Origin: TMED23 sp964566055
GTDB lineage: Bacteria; Pseudomonadota; Alphaproteobacteria; Rhodospirillales; UBA2165
Reading direction: 5' to 3'
Assembly: GCA_964566055.1 (NCBI GenBank)
Contig: CAZMHI010000021.1
Location: 1-64,000, forward strand
DNA: 64,000 bases
A model generated the notes under the pieces. The model worked only from the letters and a program-made list of their open reading frames with translations, was not told the origin of the DNA and did no database searches. Shown piece by piece: positions 26,472 through 35,844 of this stretch (the stretch's first letter is position 1; every line of letters begins with the position of its first letter). Made by a program: the position numbers and the translations under genes.

Positions 26472-27254
26472 GTGATTAAGCAAAGTAAAAACCCCTCTGA
26501 TAGCGTCGGCGGCGTTCAATCGGTCGAGGTCGGCACCCGTGTGCTGCTCGCCGTTAAAAGCGGTGGCGGGCCAATGGGATTGAAATCCATCGCCAGTAAC
26601 GCTGATTTGCCGCCCGCCAACACCAGGCGCTATCTCGTCAGTTTGATACGCTCAGGGCTGGTCGAGCAGGATGCGGCAACCGGTAAGTATAATCTGGGGC
26701 CGATTGCCTTGCAGATCGGACTAGCCGCTATTATGGGTATGAATTTGGTGCGCACGGCTGTTCCCGTCATGGCCGAATTGAGGGAGCAGGTCGGTGAAAC
26801 CGTGGTGCTGACAGTTTGGGGTGATCATGGGCCGACGATTGTGCATTGGGAGGAATCATTGGCGCCGATTACCGTCAATGCGCGGATCGGTTCAGTCTTT
26901 CCAGTGCTCAATACGGCAACCGGTCACGTCTATCTAACCTATTTATCACGGCAACAAACCAAAGCTTTGGTGAAGCAGGAAATGCGTCAGCGTGACAAAG
27001 ACAACCCAATTGATATCGACGCCATCATCAAAACCACCAGAAAGAACGGCATCGGGCGCTTTTTCATTGAAGACATGCGCTCTCTCAGCACTCTCGCCGC
27101 CCCGATTTTCGATCACGAAAGCAAACTGACCGGTGTCATTACTACCTATGGCTATAAGGGAAAATTCGACAATTCGCTGAAAGGCCCCAATGCCACGGCG
27201 CTAAAAAAATCAGCCGAGGAAATTTCATTTAAAATGGGTTACGCGGGAGCCTAA
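26472..27254 (+). CDS. IclR-family transcriptional regulator (cluster regulator 2)
   Basis: 260 residues from a GTG start. The N-terminal winged HTH (GLKSIASNADLPPANTRRYL) and C-terminal IclR effector domain (LAAIMGMNLVRTAVPVMAEL, SLSTLAAPIFDHESKLTGVI) are both intact. It is clearly paralogous to the IclR at 9084, including the HWEESLAPITVNARIGSVFP region. It is divergent from the NMO-acyl-CoA dehydrogenase operon. The two paralogues bound the 18-kb catabolic region at its two ends. Confidence 0.93.
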   Translation: MIKQSKNPSDSVGGVQSVEVGTRVLLAVKSGGGPMGLKSIASNADLPPANTRRYLVSLIRSGLVEQDAATGKYNLGPIALQIGLAAIMGMNLVRTAVPVMAELREQVGETVVLTVWGDHGPTIVHWEESLAPITVNARIGSVFPVLNTATGHVYLTYLSRQQTKALVKQEMRQRDKDNPIDIDAIIKTTRKNGIGRFFIEDMRSLSTLAAPIFDHESKLTGVITTYGYKGKFDNSLKGPNATALKKSAEEISFKMGYAGA

Positions 27255-27565
27255 ATCGCCCGCCGGTTAGCCGCTCCCATCGCCCCAGATATCTCTATTA
27301 GTCCCAAATCCAGACCAATAACATAATGGGCGGCGCGGCGAAGCACGCGGTCGGCGCTGTCCTCCATGACGAAAGTATCCTCTTCGAGATAATCCGGCGC
27401 ATGGATACGGGCACACCATACCTCCAGAACACTGTGAAAAGTAGGGGCGTAGATAATGGCGGCCACCTCGGCCCAGGACCGGTCATCTAATTGATCGTCC
27501 GGGCCTAAAAAATGGCCAAAGTACTTCACCGGCGTGTCACCGGCGGTTCGGCATAGTTCATTCAT
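27251..27565 (-). CDS. Hypothetical protein, 104 aa
   Basis: No recognised family. The chosen start MNELCRTAGDTPVKYF has a good ribosome site (GAGGAGAG, 7 bases upstream); a start at 27583 would add six residues. It is acidic and alpha-helical in appearance (YAPTFHSVLEVWCARIHAPD, then DRVLRRAAHYVIGLDLGLIE), with no signal peptide or membrane segment. Its last bases overlap the stop of the convergent IclR gene. It may be a cytosolic small binding or enzyme-accessory protein. Confidence 0.65.
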   Translation of the reverse strand: MNELCRTAGDTPVKYFGHFLGPDDQLDDRSWAEVAAIIYAPTFHSVLEVWCARIHAPDYLEEDTFVMEDSADRVLRRAAHYVIGLDLGLIEISGAMGAANRRAI

Positions 27566-27634
27566 AGTTTCTCTCCTCGACACATTGGCTATGGCGGGGC
27601 CAGAGGGCTTTTTTCAGGCCGAAGGGAGACTTTT

Positions 27635-28711
27635 TTGGGAATGGACCAGAAATTAGTTGCGTTAGCGCACGAAAATCCTAATTTGGCGTCACAGAAAAAT
27701 AGGGAAACCAAAGTGATCAATGCTGCCATAATTGGGCTCGGCTGGTGGGGCCGTCATATCGTCGAAACGCTTCAAGGTAAAAGCGATAAAATCAGCTTTA
27801 CGCGGGGCATCGATATTGCGCCGGAGCTCGCCCAAGATATTGCCACAGCCAAGGGTCTCACGGTGACGGCAGATTATTCTGACGCCTTAAACGATCCTGA
27901 CATTGAGGCGGTCGTGCTGGCGACACCACACAGTTTCCATGAAGAACAAATCATTGCGGCGGCACATGCCGGCAAACATGTCTTTTGCGAAAAACCCTTG
28001 GCTCTCAATCTGGCCAGTGCTCAGCGCTCGGTTGCGGCATGCGATGAAGCTGGTGTGGTACTAGGGCTCGGCCATGAAAGACGGTTCGAGCCGGCCATGC
28101 AGGAGATTAAACGGCTGGTTGCCGAAGGTGAGCTCGGCACCATCATGCATATAGAAGCCAATTTCAGTCATGATAAGTTGGCTAATATGGCGGCGGATAA
28201 TTGGCGTGTCTCAGCCAAAGAAAATCCGGCTGCAGCCATGACCTCGACCGGTATTCATATGACCGATGCCTATCTCAACATAGTTGGTCCGATTGAACAG
28301 GTATTTGCCCTGACCGCGACTCGTAATCCGGCCAACGCCAATGGCGATATTTTGAGCTTCCAGGTAAAGTTCGAATGCGGCGCCACCGGAGCCTATACCT
28401 CCATTATGGAAACGCCACTTTACATGCGGCTTGCGGTCTATGGCTCCAAAGCCTGGGTTGAGGCGCGTGACTATTCGCACCCGAGCGAAATTGGGCCAAC
28501 TGATCTCTTCATCAGCCGCAGTGAAGGCGAGATTGATACCTCGACCTACCAATATGTCGACACGGTGAAACTTAATTTTGAAGCTTGGGCTGATGCCATT
28601 AATGGGGCTGCCGACTATCCCTTTACCACGGCGCAAAAACTGCAAAACATTGCCGTCCTTGAGGCTATTTGCCAGTCGGCCGAAACCGGGACATTGGTTA
28701 CCGTTCAGTAA
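27635..28711 (+). CDS. Gfo/Idh/MocA-family NAD(P)-dependent oxidoreductase
   Basis: About 358 residues (TTG start at 27635 with AAGGGAG upstream; ATG at 27641 is an alternative). An N-terminal Rossmann fold begins at about residue 28 (NAAIIGLGWWGRHIVETLQG), followed by VVLATPHSFHEEQIIAAAHA and the family signature GKHVFCEKPLAL with the catalytic Lys. The C-terminal alpha/beta domain has STGIHMTDAYLNIVG. Such enzymes oxidise or reduce sugars, inositols or related hydroxy compounds; the substrate is unknown here. Confidence 0.92.
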   Translation: MGMDQKLVALAHENPNLASQKNRETKVINAAIIGLGWWGRHIVETLQGKSDKISFTRGIDIAPELAQDIATAKGLTVTADYSDALNDPDIEAVVLATPHSFHEEQIIAAAHAGKHVFCEKPLALNLASAQRSVAACDEAGVVLGLGHERRFEPAMQEIKRLVAEGELGTIMHIEANFSHDKLANMAADNWRVSAKENPAAAMTSTGIHMTDAYLNIVGPIEQVFALTATRNPANANGDILSFQVKFECGATGAYTSIMETPLYMRLAVYGSKAWVEARDYSHPSEIGPTDLFISRSEGEIDTSTYQYVDTVKLNFEAWADAINGAADYPFTTAQKLQNIAVLEAICQSAETGTLVTVQ

Positions 28712-28811
28712 CCTTAAGTCTCGTCAGCACTACACCTAAACGTGATAAAACTAAAGCGCGGGTGGGGCCGCATTGCTGCTTGATTAACCCCCGCTAGTAC
28801 CTTATGAAAAC

Positions 28812-28825
28812 GTCTTCTATAAGAC
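28812..28825. promoter_or_regulatory. Palindrome GTCTTCTATAAGAC upstream of the M24 gene
   Basis: Near-perfect 14-bp dyad 62 bases upstream of the M24 start. The same word with one base changed (GTCTTATATAAGAC, a perfect palindrome) lies upstream of the HMGL-family gene at 41086-41099. Candidate operator shared by two distant units. Confidence 0.5.
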
Positions 28826-28886
28826 TCAATGAAGTCGATAAGAAAATAGTTTTAGACAAATGAATCTGCCTAAAGAGGAGATACCT

Positions 28887-30215
28887 ATGGGGTATACGGG
28901 ATACGAAATGGACACGACGTTCCTGCAAGAGGAACATCACACAAACCCACGCCGGCTTTATTCAATTACAGGTGCTGACTGGCAGCTGCGGGTTGATCAC
29001 GAACGCCTGCGCGCTGAACGCCTGGAGCGGGCTCGCGCCGAAATGGCCAATGACGATTTGGGGGCATTGGTTGTGTTTGCGGGTGCAAACATTCGCTACA
29101 TCACTGGTTCCTATCAGGGTAACTGGAAATACAACATCAACATTCGTTATGCTGTGCTCTGCCGCGATGCTGAACCGGTATTGTTTGAAACCGCCGGTTC
29201 CGATTTGCAGTGTGCCATCATCGATCTGCCGTGGATGAAAGACCGCATCCGCCCTGCCATGACCTGGCAATGGGCCGAGGGCGCTGTCGGTGAAATGGCT
29301 GATAAAATGGTCGCTTCGATCCTCGAGGTCTTGAAAGAAAACGGCGTTGAGAAAGAAAAAATCGGTGTTGATAACTTCGATATGCCGGCGCTGCATGCTT
29401 TTGAAAAAGCGGGTATCAATGTTGTTAACGGCTGGCCGGCCTTCTCGCGGGCGCGTACCGTTAAAACCCGTGACGAGATCGAGTTGCTCAAGCAAGCATC
29501 TTCGATTGGTGACGCCGCCATGTGGCACATCAAACATGAATGGCTGAAACCAGGCGTTACCGAACGTCAGATCGAAGCTGAAGTTCATAAATTCATGCTC
29601 GATCGCGGTTGTGAAATTATCTATGACATCATCGTCGCCTCAGGTGGTAACACCTCACCCTATCGCCGTTGGGCTACTGATAAAATCATCCAGCAGGGCG
29701 ATCTGCTGATTATCGATATTAATGCTGTTGGGCCGGGTGGCTATTACATCGACTTTGTGCGCTGTATTAAATGTGCCGCCAAAATGACCCAGGCTGAGAT
29801 TGATCTTTATCGGGAAACCTATGACTCGCTCTATGCCGGTCTGGAAAACCTCAAACCGGGTAATACCTCGGCTGACGTGGTTTCCAAATTCCCGGAATAT
29901 GATGATGACAAATACGGCACGGTGACCTTGCAGCAGTTTGCTCACTCCATCGGCATCACCCTTTACGAAGGTATGTGGATGTCCCGGGCATATTCGCTGA
30001 AATATCCGGCTGAGATTAAAGAAAACATGTACTTCGCTATTGAGACATTTGCTGGTCATCCTGGCTTGCCGCAGACCTGCCGTCTCGAAGAGAACGTACT
30101 GGTATCTAAAGATGGCCCGGTCATCTTTACCAAAATGGAACATATGGAAGAAGCTGTCGGCGATTACCGCGTTGGCGAATTCCATCATTCAAGCTTGGAC
30201 GGCCGCGACCACTAA
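28887..30215 (+). CDS. M24-family metallopeptidase-like protein, DddP-like spacing
   Basis: 442 residues from the ATG at 28887, chosen for the strong AAAGAGGAGAT ribosome site 6 bases upstream. Creatinase-type N-terminal domain (LGALVVFAGANIRYITGSYQ) and pita-bread C-terminal domain. Metal ligand candidates: Asp and Asp 12 residues apart in LLIIDINAVGPGGYYIDF, His in FAHSIGIT, Glu in FAIETFAG and Glu in CRLEEN. The 12-residue Asp spacing is that of the DMSP lyase DddP rather than the 11 of aminopeptidases, but Asn replaces one DddP Asp. Function could be an Xaa-Pro peptidase, a DMSP-type lyase or another C-S/C-N hydrolase. A terminator follows. Codon choice and ribosome site suggest high expression. 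Confidence 0.85.
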   Translation: MGYTGYEMDTTFLQEEHHTNPRRLYSITGADWQLRVDHERLRAERLERARAEMANDDLGALVVFAGANIRYITGSYQGNWKYNINIRYAVLCRDAEPVLFETAGSDLQCAIIDLPWMKDRIRPAMTWQWAEGAVGEMADKMVASILEVLKENGVEKEKIGVDNFDMPALHAFEKAGINVVNGWPAFSRARTVKTRDEIELLKQASSIGDAAMWHIKHEWLKPGVTERQIEAEVHKFMLDRGCEIIYDIIVASGGNTSPYRRWATDKIIQQGDLLIIDINAVGPGGYYIDFVRCIKCAAKMTQAEIDLYRETYDSLYAGLENLKPGNTSADVVSKFPEYDDDKYGTVTLQQFAHSIGITLYEGMWMSRAYSLKYPAEIKENMYFAIETFAGHPGLPQTCRLEENVLVSKDGPVIFTKMEHMEEAVGDYRVGEFHHSSLDGRDH

Positions 30216-30237
30216 AGTCAGGTCAGATAGTTCTCGA

Positions 30238-30271
30238 AAAACCGCTGCAGGCAACTGTGGCGGTTTTTTTT
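30238..30271 (+). terminator. Rho-independent terminator after the M24 gene
   Basis: AACCGCTGCAG and CTGTGGCGGTT form an 11-position stem with two imperfect pairs around GCAA, followed by a run of eight T. Confidence 0.75.
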
Positions 30272-30363
30272 GTGCGTGAAACACAAAAATCTTGGCCCTT
30301 CTGCCTCAATTCGCTAGGCTTTGTGAAATACAAAAGATAATCATTCTCAGGAAGGACAACTTT

Positions 30364-31482
30364 ATGACCACCAAAAAACCACCCTATCGTGCCGAACATG
30401 TCGGCAGTTTTATCAGGCCGGATAAACTCCTTGATGCCGCGCATGCCAATAAAGCGGGCGATATAGATGATGCCGCATTTAATGAAATTAAAGACCAATG
30501 CATTGCCGATATTGTCGCCTTTCAGGATAGCATTGGCATGCCGTCAGTTACCGATGGCGAGTTTCGCCGCCGGGTCTGGTCAGGTGGTGTCAGTGATGCG
30601 CTCGAAGGTATGGGGATAAAAGAAGCCGGCACGCTAACATTTAAAGACGAAAATGGTGAAGTGTTTATGCCGCCATCACTTTATGCCGAGGGTAAGCTCA
30701 GCCGGAAGCATAATATTGTCACCGATGACTTTAACTATGTGAAATCGTTGAGCCCTCAAGGCCAGCCCAAAGTCACCATGGCCTCGCCGCCGGTGATGCA
30801 TTTTTTCCTAGGCCACGAAAGCTATGATCCGGATGTTTATGGCTCGGACGAAGAATATTTTGACGATCTCACTCAAGCCTACCGCGATGAAATTGTCGAA
30901 CTTGCGGAGGCGGGCTGTAGCTATATCCAGTTGGATGATACCGCACTGCCATGTAACTGCGATGAGGATGCCCGGGAAAGTATCAGAGCGCGCGGCGAGG
31001 ACCCGGATGTGCTGACAGATACTTATGTCAAAGCCATTAATGACGCGGTCTCTGGGCGGCCTGACACTATGTTTGCCGGTATGCATATGTGCCGGGGTAA
31101 TTTGAAAGGGCTTTGGATGGCGGCTGGCGGTTACGAGCCAATTGCCGAGAAAATATTTAGTCAGCTCAGCATTGATGCGTTTTTTATGGAATATGACAAT
31201 GAACGCTCAGGTGATTTTCAGCCTTTACGGTTTTTGCCGAAAGGCAAAGTCGCCGTACTGGGCATGATCAGCACAAAAACACCAGAACTTGAAGACAAGG
31301 ATGCGCTCAAACGCCGCCTTGATGAAGCGGCTAAAATCGTGCCCTTGGAGCAATTAGCAATTAGCCCGCAATGTGGATTTTCCTCCGGTGGCGGTGCTGG
31401 TCAGGTGGTGACTGAAGACGATACCAAGCGTAAACTGGAACTCGTTGTTGAAGTTGCTACGGAAGTATGGGGGTCGGTCTAA
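30364..31482 (+). CDS. Cobalamin-independent methionine synthase (MetE C-terminal domain)-like protein
   Basis: 372 residues from MTTKKPPYRAEHVGSF, preceded by AGGAAGG. A single UROD/MetE-like TIM barrel as in YxjG-type proteins, not full-length MetE. Zinc-binding residues are recognisable: His and Cys in GMHMCRGNLKG, Glu in FFMEYDNERSG and Cys in ISPQCGFSSG. Members transfer methyl or alkyl groups to or from thiols. The position beside a DddP-like protein, a PaaK-like ligase and a FAH-family gene suggests methyl or C-S bond metabolism (weak inference). Confidence 0.9.
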   Translation: MTTKKPPYRAEHVGSFIRPDKLLDAAHANKAGDIDDAAFNEIKDQCIADIVAFQDSIGMPSVTDGEFRRRVWSGGVSDALEGMGIKEAGTLTFKDENGEVFMPPSLYAEGKLSRKHNIVTDDFNYVKSLSPQGQPKVTMASPPVMHFFLGHESYDPDVYGSDEEYFDDLTQAYRDEIVELAEAGCSYIQLDDTALPCNCDEDARESIRARGEDPDVLTDTYVKAINDAVSGRPDTMFAGMHMCRGNLKGLWMAAGGYEPIAEKIFSQLSIDAFFMEYDNERSGDFQPLRFLPKGKVAVLGMISTKTPELEDKDALKRRLDEAAKIVPLEQLAISPQCGFSSGGGAGQVVTEDDTKRKLELVVEVATEVWGSV

Positions 31483-31485
31483 AAT

Positions 31486-32796
31486 ATGAATAGTGTGGGG
31501 GAATTGTTGGATTTGCAGCTACCGTCTTCGAAAGAAGAGATAGTCCAAATCCAATCGGCGCAAAAGAAGGTGGCATTGGCGCAAGCCAAGAAGGCCAAGT
31601 TCTATCAAGGCAAGCTTGATCATATTGACCCCGACAATCTCGACGACCCAAATGAATGGGCGAAGATCCCCATTATCGATAAAGAGACTTTGCGCGAATT
31701 GGGTGTCGAGAACTTTCGTGAGCTCTTTTGTATCGCCGAGCAAAAAGACATCGCTGAATATTGGCGCTCTGGCGGGGCCACCGGAGTGCCCCTCTATTAT
31801 CCCCGCACTTTTGAGGACATGTATTACACCTATATTCAGCTCTGCCGCTGCTGGACCGTGGCCGGGCTGAATGAAGATGACATCTGCCACCAGTCGTTTC
31901 CCTATGGTGTTCATCCGGCCGGACAATTGTGGTCCCGCACCGCCAATCAGGTGGGTATTGGTGTGTTGTGGGCGGGGTCAGGCGCCAATACACCGTCCCG
32001 TGTTCAGCTCGAACTTATTGATGATCTGCAGCCCACAATCTGGATGGGCATGCCGAGCTATGGCCTGCATCTGGCAAATTTAGCCGAGGAAATGGATATC
32101 GATCTCGCCGGCGGCAAGGTGCGAAAAGTGATTGTCGGCGCTGAAGCCCTGTCGGCAGCTAAGCGGGAAAAGTTGGAACGCAGTTGGGGCGCTGAAGTGA
32201 ATGATTTCTTCGGCATGACCGAGATCGGTATTTTAGGCGCCGATAGCAAAGTGCATGAAGGTTTCCATATCTGGACCGATCAAGCGCTGTTCGAGGTTGT
32301 TGATGAGGAAACTGGCCTTCCAGTGCCGGAAGGCGAGGAGGGCTTGATGGTCATCACGCCGCTCTTTTGCAACACCTCGACCCCATTCCTGCGCTGGAGC
32401 TCCGGAGATATTGTCCGCATTTCCAATGAAACCTCGCTGGAAGGGCCATTCTCGATCTTCCCAGTGATGCGCCATGCTAACCGAACGGTTGGCTTTGCCA
32501 AAATCAGAGGCATCAATATCAATCACTCCGAGTTTGAGGATTTTATGTTCCGGGTGCCGGAGATTAATGATTTCAAAGTCGAGTTTACGGCCACCGATGG
32601 TCTGGATGATCTGGTGGTCTATATCGAAGTTGACCGAAAATCGGATGCCGGCAAGTCAGCGGAAGCACTCGCCGAAAACGTCAGAGATGTCTTTGAAGTC
32701 CGCCCGGTGATTGAAATACTGGAAACGGGTACGCTGGCGAAAGAGTTTGAGGCGAGCGTTAAAGCGCCGCGCTTTGTCGATAAAAGAAACGATTAA
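31486..32796 (+). CDS. PaaK-like (phenylacetate-CoA ligase family) AMP-forming ligase
   Basis: 436 residues, the PaaK size. The adenylation loop reads YWRSGGATGVPLYY and the A5-type motif is DFFGMTEIG; later come FLRWSSGDIVRI and the C-terminal domain with GFAKIRGININHSEFEDF. It forms an aryl- or acyl-CoA from acid, ATP and CoA. The gene starts 3 bases after the MetE-like stop and is followed after 16 bases by a FAH-family gene, one operon. Confidence 0.9.
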   Translation: MNSVGELLDLQLPSSKEEIVQIQSAQKKVALAQAKKAKFYQGKLDHIDPDNLDDPNEWAKIPIIDKETLRELGVENFRELFCIAEQKDIAEYWRSGGATGVPLYYPRTFEDMYYTYIQLCRCWTVAGLNEDDICHQSFPYGVHPAGQLWSRTANQVGIGVLWAGSGANTPSRVQLELIDDLQPTIWMGMPSYGLHLANLAEEMDIDLAGGKVRKVIVGAEALSAAKREKLERSWGAEVNDFFGMTEIGILGADSKVHEGFHIWTDQALFEVVDEETGLPVPEGEEGLMVITPLFCNTSTPFLRWSSGDIVRISNETSLEGPFSIFPVMRHANRTVGFAKIRGININHSEFEDFMFRVPEINDFKVEFTATDGLDDLVVYIEVDRKSDAGKSAEALAENVRDVFEVRPVIEILETGTLAKEFEASVKAPRFVDKRND

Positions 32797-32812
32797 AACG
32801 AGGAATTATTTT

Positions 32813-33748
32813 ATGAGACTTCTGTATTTTGATGATTACAGGCTGGGTGTGTTGGATGGCAGTGACGTCATCGACGTATCCGACGTGGTGCAGGATATTC
32901 CGCATCGCGATCAACTGGATATCATGGCCGGGCTGATTGCCGACTTTGACAGCTATCAGGCCAAACTTGAAAAAGCGGTATCAAACGGTGAAGGGATTCC
33001 GCTGTCATCTGTGCGTATTCGTCCACCCTTACCGCGGCCGGTAAATATTGAGTGTATGGCGGTCAATTATATGGAAGATGGCACCCGCGATGAGCCGGCG
33101 CTGATCAACGCTTTTCACAAATCCCCGTCCGGCATCATCGGCCATGAAGATATCATGGTCTTGCAGGATATCCCGGCGACGGTCTTTGAAGGTGAAGCCG
33201 AAATCGCCGTGATCATCGGCAAACGCGCATCAAACGTAAGTGCCGCCGAGGCGATGGACTACGTTTTTGGCTATACCAATTTCATCGACGGCTCAGCTCG
33301 TGGTTTGCAAAAGCCTGGCGTAAATTCGTTCTACCAAATGAAATCACGGGAAACCTATGCGCCGATTGGACCTTTTATCGTCACCAAAGACGAGATCGCT
33401 GACCCGCAGAAGTTACAGATTAGGCTCTCGGTTAATGGTGAGATCAAACAAAACTTCAACACCGATGATATGGCTCACTCAATTACGCGCTGTATTGAAT
33501 GGGTAAGCTCTACCCACACTTTGGAACCCGGCGATATCTTAGCTACCGGCACCAATCATCGGGGGTTGAACGCGTTTCAAGACGGCGATGTGGTTGAGCT
33601 TGAATGCGAGGGGCTGGATGTTTTGCGTATTCATATTCAGGACGATCTCAAGCGGACCTGGTCACGTGCAACCCGGCTGGAGCAACAGGAGAAAGGCGCT
33701 AACCCACCAACCGCACCGCAATTGTCCGGGAAGTATATGCCGGAGTGA
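32813..33748 (+). CDS. Fumarylacetoacetate hydrolase-family protein
   Basis: 311 residues from MRLLYFDDYRLGVLDG (ribosome site AGGAATT; an ATG further upstream would overlap the ligase gene). The FAH C-terminal domain carries FEGEAEIAVIIGKRA with the metal-binding Glu pair, the downstream Asp in FIDGSARGLQ, and the terminal GDILATGTNHRGLNAFQDGD. Family members hydrolyse or decarboxylate 2-oxo acids with a C-C bond cleavage. Likely acts at the end of the operon's degradative path. Confidence 0.9.
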   Translation: MRLLYFDDYRLGVLDGSDVIDVSDVVQDIPHRDQLDIMAGLIADFDSYQAKLEKAVSNGEGIPLSSVRIRPPLPRPVNIECMAVNYMEDGTRDEPALINAFHKSPSGIIGHEDIMVLQDIPATVFEGEAEIAVIIGKRASNVSAAEAMDYVFGYTNFIDGSARGLQKPGVNSFYQMKSRETYAPIGPFIVTKDEIADPQKLQIRLSVNGEIKQNFNTDDMAHSITRCIEWVSSTHTLEPGDILATGTNHRGLNAFQDGDVVELECEGLDVLRIHIQDDLKRTWSRATRLEQQEKGANPPTAPQLSGKYMPE

Positions 33749-33774
33749 AGTAAGCCCTTTGAAATGAGGCTGTA

Positions 33775-34563
33775 ATGAAGATCAAATTATGGCTCTATTT
33801 TATAACTGCACTGGCAATGTATTCGCCGGCCGTTGTTGCTGATGAACTATTTGAAATCGATACCCGCCCAGGGATTACCGTCAGAACATCGATCATTGTG
33901 CCGGAAAATCCAAAAGCGGTTGCCGTGCTTTTCGCTGGCGGTCACGGCACCATTAAAATCCGTGTCGACGGCTCGATCACCCGTAGGGGAAATTTTCTCA
34001 TAGCCTCGCGGCTGCAATTTGCCAAACGCCGCCTTGTCGCTGTCTCGATTGATGCCCCTTCCGATCAAAAAAGAGACTACGGCAATATGCAATATGGCTT
34101 TCGGGAAACGCCGGATCATGTCACGGATATCGGCCTGGTCATTAAGGCGCTCAAGCGAAGATTTAAGCTGCCAGTATGGTTGATCGGGACCAGCCGGGGC
34201 ACGACCTCGGTGGCTTATGCTGCTTCAAAACTAACAACGAATAAACCTGATGGCATCGTCCTAACATCGTCGATGACTGAAGATAACGGGAAAGGCGGCA
34301 ACCTGTTACGGATGGAATTAGATGAAATACGGTTGCCGGCACTCGTGGTTCACCATAAAGACGATGGCTGCTGGGTAACGACCTTTTACGGCGCTGAACG
34401 GATTGCGCGGAGCTTGGTCAATGCACCGGCAAAGGAATTGCTGGTGTTCGAAGGCGGCAAAACGGTGGCAGACCCCTGTGGGCCGAAAGCCCATCATGGT
34501 TTTCTCGGGCAGCGCGGAAAAGTCATCAAAGCGATTGTCGCCTGGATGTTAGAGCATCAATAA
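33775..34563 (+). CDS. Exported alpha/beta hydrolase
   Basis: 262 residues with a signal peptide (LWLYFITALAMYSPAVVA, cleavage before DELFE). The nucleophile elbow is GTSRGT (VWLIGTSRGTTSVAYAASK), an acid candidate lies in VVHHKDDGCW and the His candidate in PKAHHGFLGQ. Two cysteines in the last third (GCW and DPCG) could form a periplasmic disulfide. Substrate unknown. It follows the FAH gene by 26 bases and converges on the MFS gene. Confidence 0.82.
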   Translation: MKIKLWLYFITALAMYSPAVVADELFEIDTRPGITVRTSIIVPENPKAVAVLFAGGHGTIKIRVDGSITRRGNFLIASRLQFAKRRLVAVSIDAPSDQKRDYGNMQYGFRETPDHVTDIGLVIKALKRRFKLPVWLIGTSRGTTSVAYAASKLTTNKPDGIVLTSSMTEDNGKGGNLLRMELDEIRLPALVVHHKDDGCWVTTFYGAERIARSLVNAPAKELLVFEGGKTVADPCGPKAHHGFLGQRGKVIKAIVAWMLEHQ

Positions 34564-34573
34564 TTTTATCAGA

Positions 34574-35812
34574 TTAAGCTGCTGCCGGCTGCAATTTTTG
34601 GCGGCCATTACCACGACGGATTTGCATATAGAACAACGCCAGAATGGCTATATTTATGACACCCGCAATACTGCCATTGGCAAAGGACCAGACATAATCG
34701 CCGGTTAGATCAAAGGCGATGCCACCCTGCCAGCCGCCGAGCCCCATGCCGATCCAGCCGGTCGCACCGACAATAGCCATGCCACGGGCGAGAAAGTTAG
34801 CCGGCACCATCATGCGCACACTGACCAGGAAGGAGGCCATAACGCCTGAAAAAGCCAAGCCGAAAATCATCGCCAAAGCATAAATTAAGACAATGTTTTG
34901 GACATGTGGAAATAAAAATATAACGGCTGTTTGCAGCACGGACATACAGATATAGCTCTCCAATGCCCCGATTAAATCAGCCAGTTTGCCGCCAAATATA
35001 CGGCCAAAGGTTCCGGCAGCCATCAAAGCAAAAAAGACCGTAACAGCGCCGTTCGGTGTCATTCCTTTGTCTGTAAGCAAGGGAACGAGATGAACGATCG
35101 GTACCGCCATGGCGATGCAACAAAAAACAACTGCGACGGCGATCCAGGCGACAACGACTGTCGGCTGCAATGGAAAGGATGTGCCGTCCCGTTGTTTGGG
35201 TGCTTCATGGGATTGAGCAGATTGCCGCCGGGGCGAATCGCGTACAAACAGGGCAATTGGAATGGCCAGGCAAATATAGGCGATACCAAGTGTCCAGTAA
35301 GCGGTTTGCCAATCATAGTGGTTGATCAGATAACGGACGATAACCGGTACTATTCCCTGCCCAACGGCGCCACCAGAAACCGCAAGACCAATCGCGAGGC
35401 CGACATTGCGGGTAAACCAAAGTCCGACATTGGCATATAGAAGTCCGGTTACTGTGGCGTGACCGAGGGCGCCGAACAGGAAGTAATAAAAATAAAACTC
35501 AACAACACTGTCCATGGTGCTGAGCAACAATAACGGGAAGCCTATTATTACCGCGCCGAAAAAAACGAACCATCGTGTGCCGTAGCGATCAGCGAGAGCT
35601 CCCCAAACAATACCGGTAAAGGCGGTGGCCAGGGTAATCGCGGAATAGCCAAAAGACAGGCTGGCTCGAGACCAGCCAAATTCTGCCTCCAGAGGTTTTA
35701 AAAAAACGCCGACGGACGACAGCACGCCAAAGGAAATTACGCTGAGGGTAAAAGTGACAACGACCATTACCCAGCCATAAGTTTCGCGTTCGGAGAATTT
35801 GATATCTGACAT
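34574..35812 (-). CDS. MFS transporter, oxalate/monocarboxylate (OFA/MCT) type
   Basis: 412 residues, 12 predicted TM helices. N-terminal SFGVLSSVGVFLKPLEAEFGW is typical of MFS monocarboxylate/oxalate-formate families, and the loop motif GALADRYGTRW lies after TM2. It is third in an operon after the two AhpD-like genes, 32 bases downstream of the second. Likely imports the organic acid handled by these genes or exports a product. Confidence 0.9.
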   Translation of the reverse strand: MSDIKFSERETYGWVMVVVTFTLSVISFGVLSSVGVFLKPLEAEFGWSRASLSFGYSAITLATAFTGIVWGALADRYGTRWFVFFGAVIIGFPLLLLSTMDSVVEFYFYYFLFGALGHATVTGLLYANVGLWFTRNVGLAIGLAVSGGAVGQGIVPVIVRYLINHYDWQTAYWTLGIAYICLAIPIALFVRDSPRRQSAQSHEAPKQRDGTSFPLQPTVVVAWIAVAVVFCCIAMAVPIVHLVPLLTDKGMTPNGAVTVFFALMAAGTFGRIFGGKLADLIGALESYICMSVLQTAVIFLFPHVQNIVLIYALAMIFGLAFSGVMASFLVSVRMMVPANFLARGMAIVGATGWIGMGLGGWQGGIAFDLTGDYVWSFANGSIAGVINIAILALFYMQIRRGNGRQKLQPAAA

Positions 35813-35844
35813 GGAGGCCTTACTAGGACGTCAAACGGGCTTTA

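Noticed and set aside
28887..30215. Calling the M24 protein a DMSP lyase (dddP)
   Set aside because: Family-level similarity and Asp spacing fit, but one DddP metal ligand is replaced by Asn and general peptidase-like homologues cannot be excluded; only DddP-like is supported.
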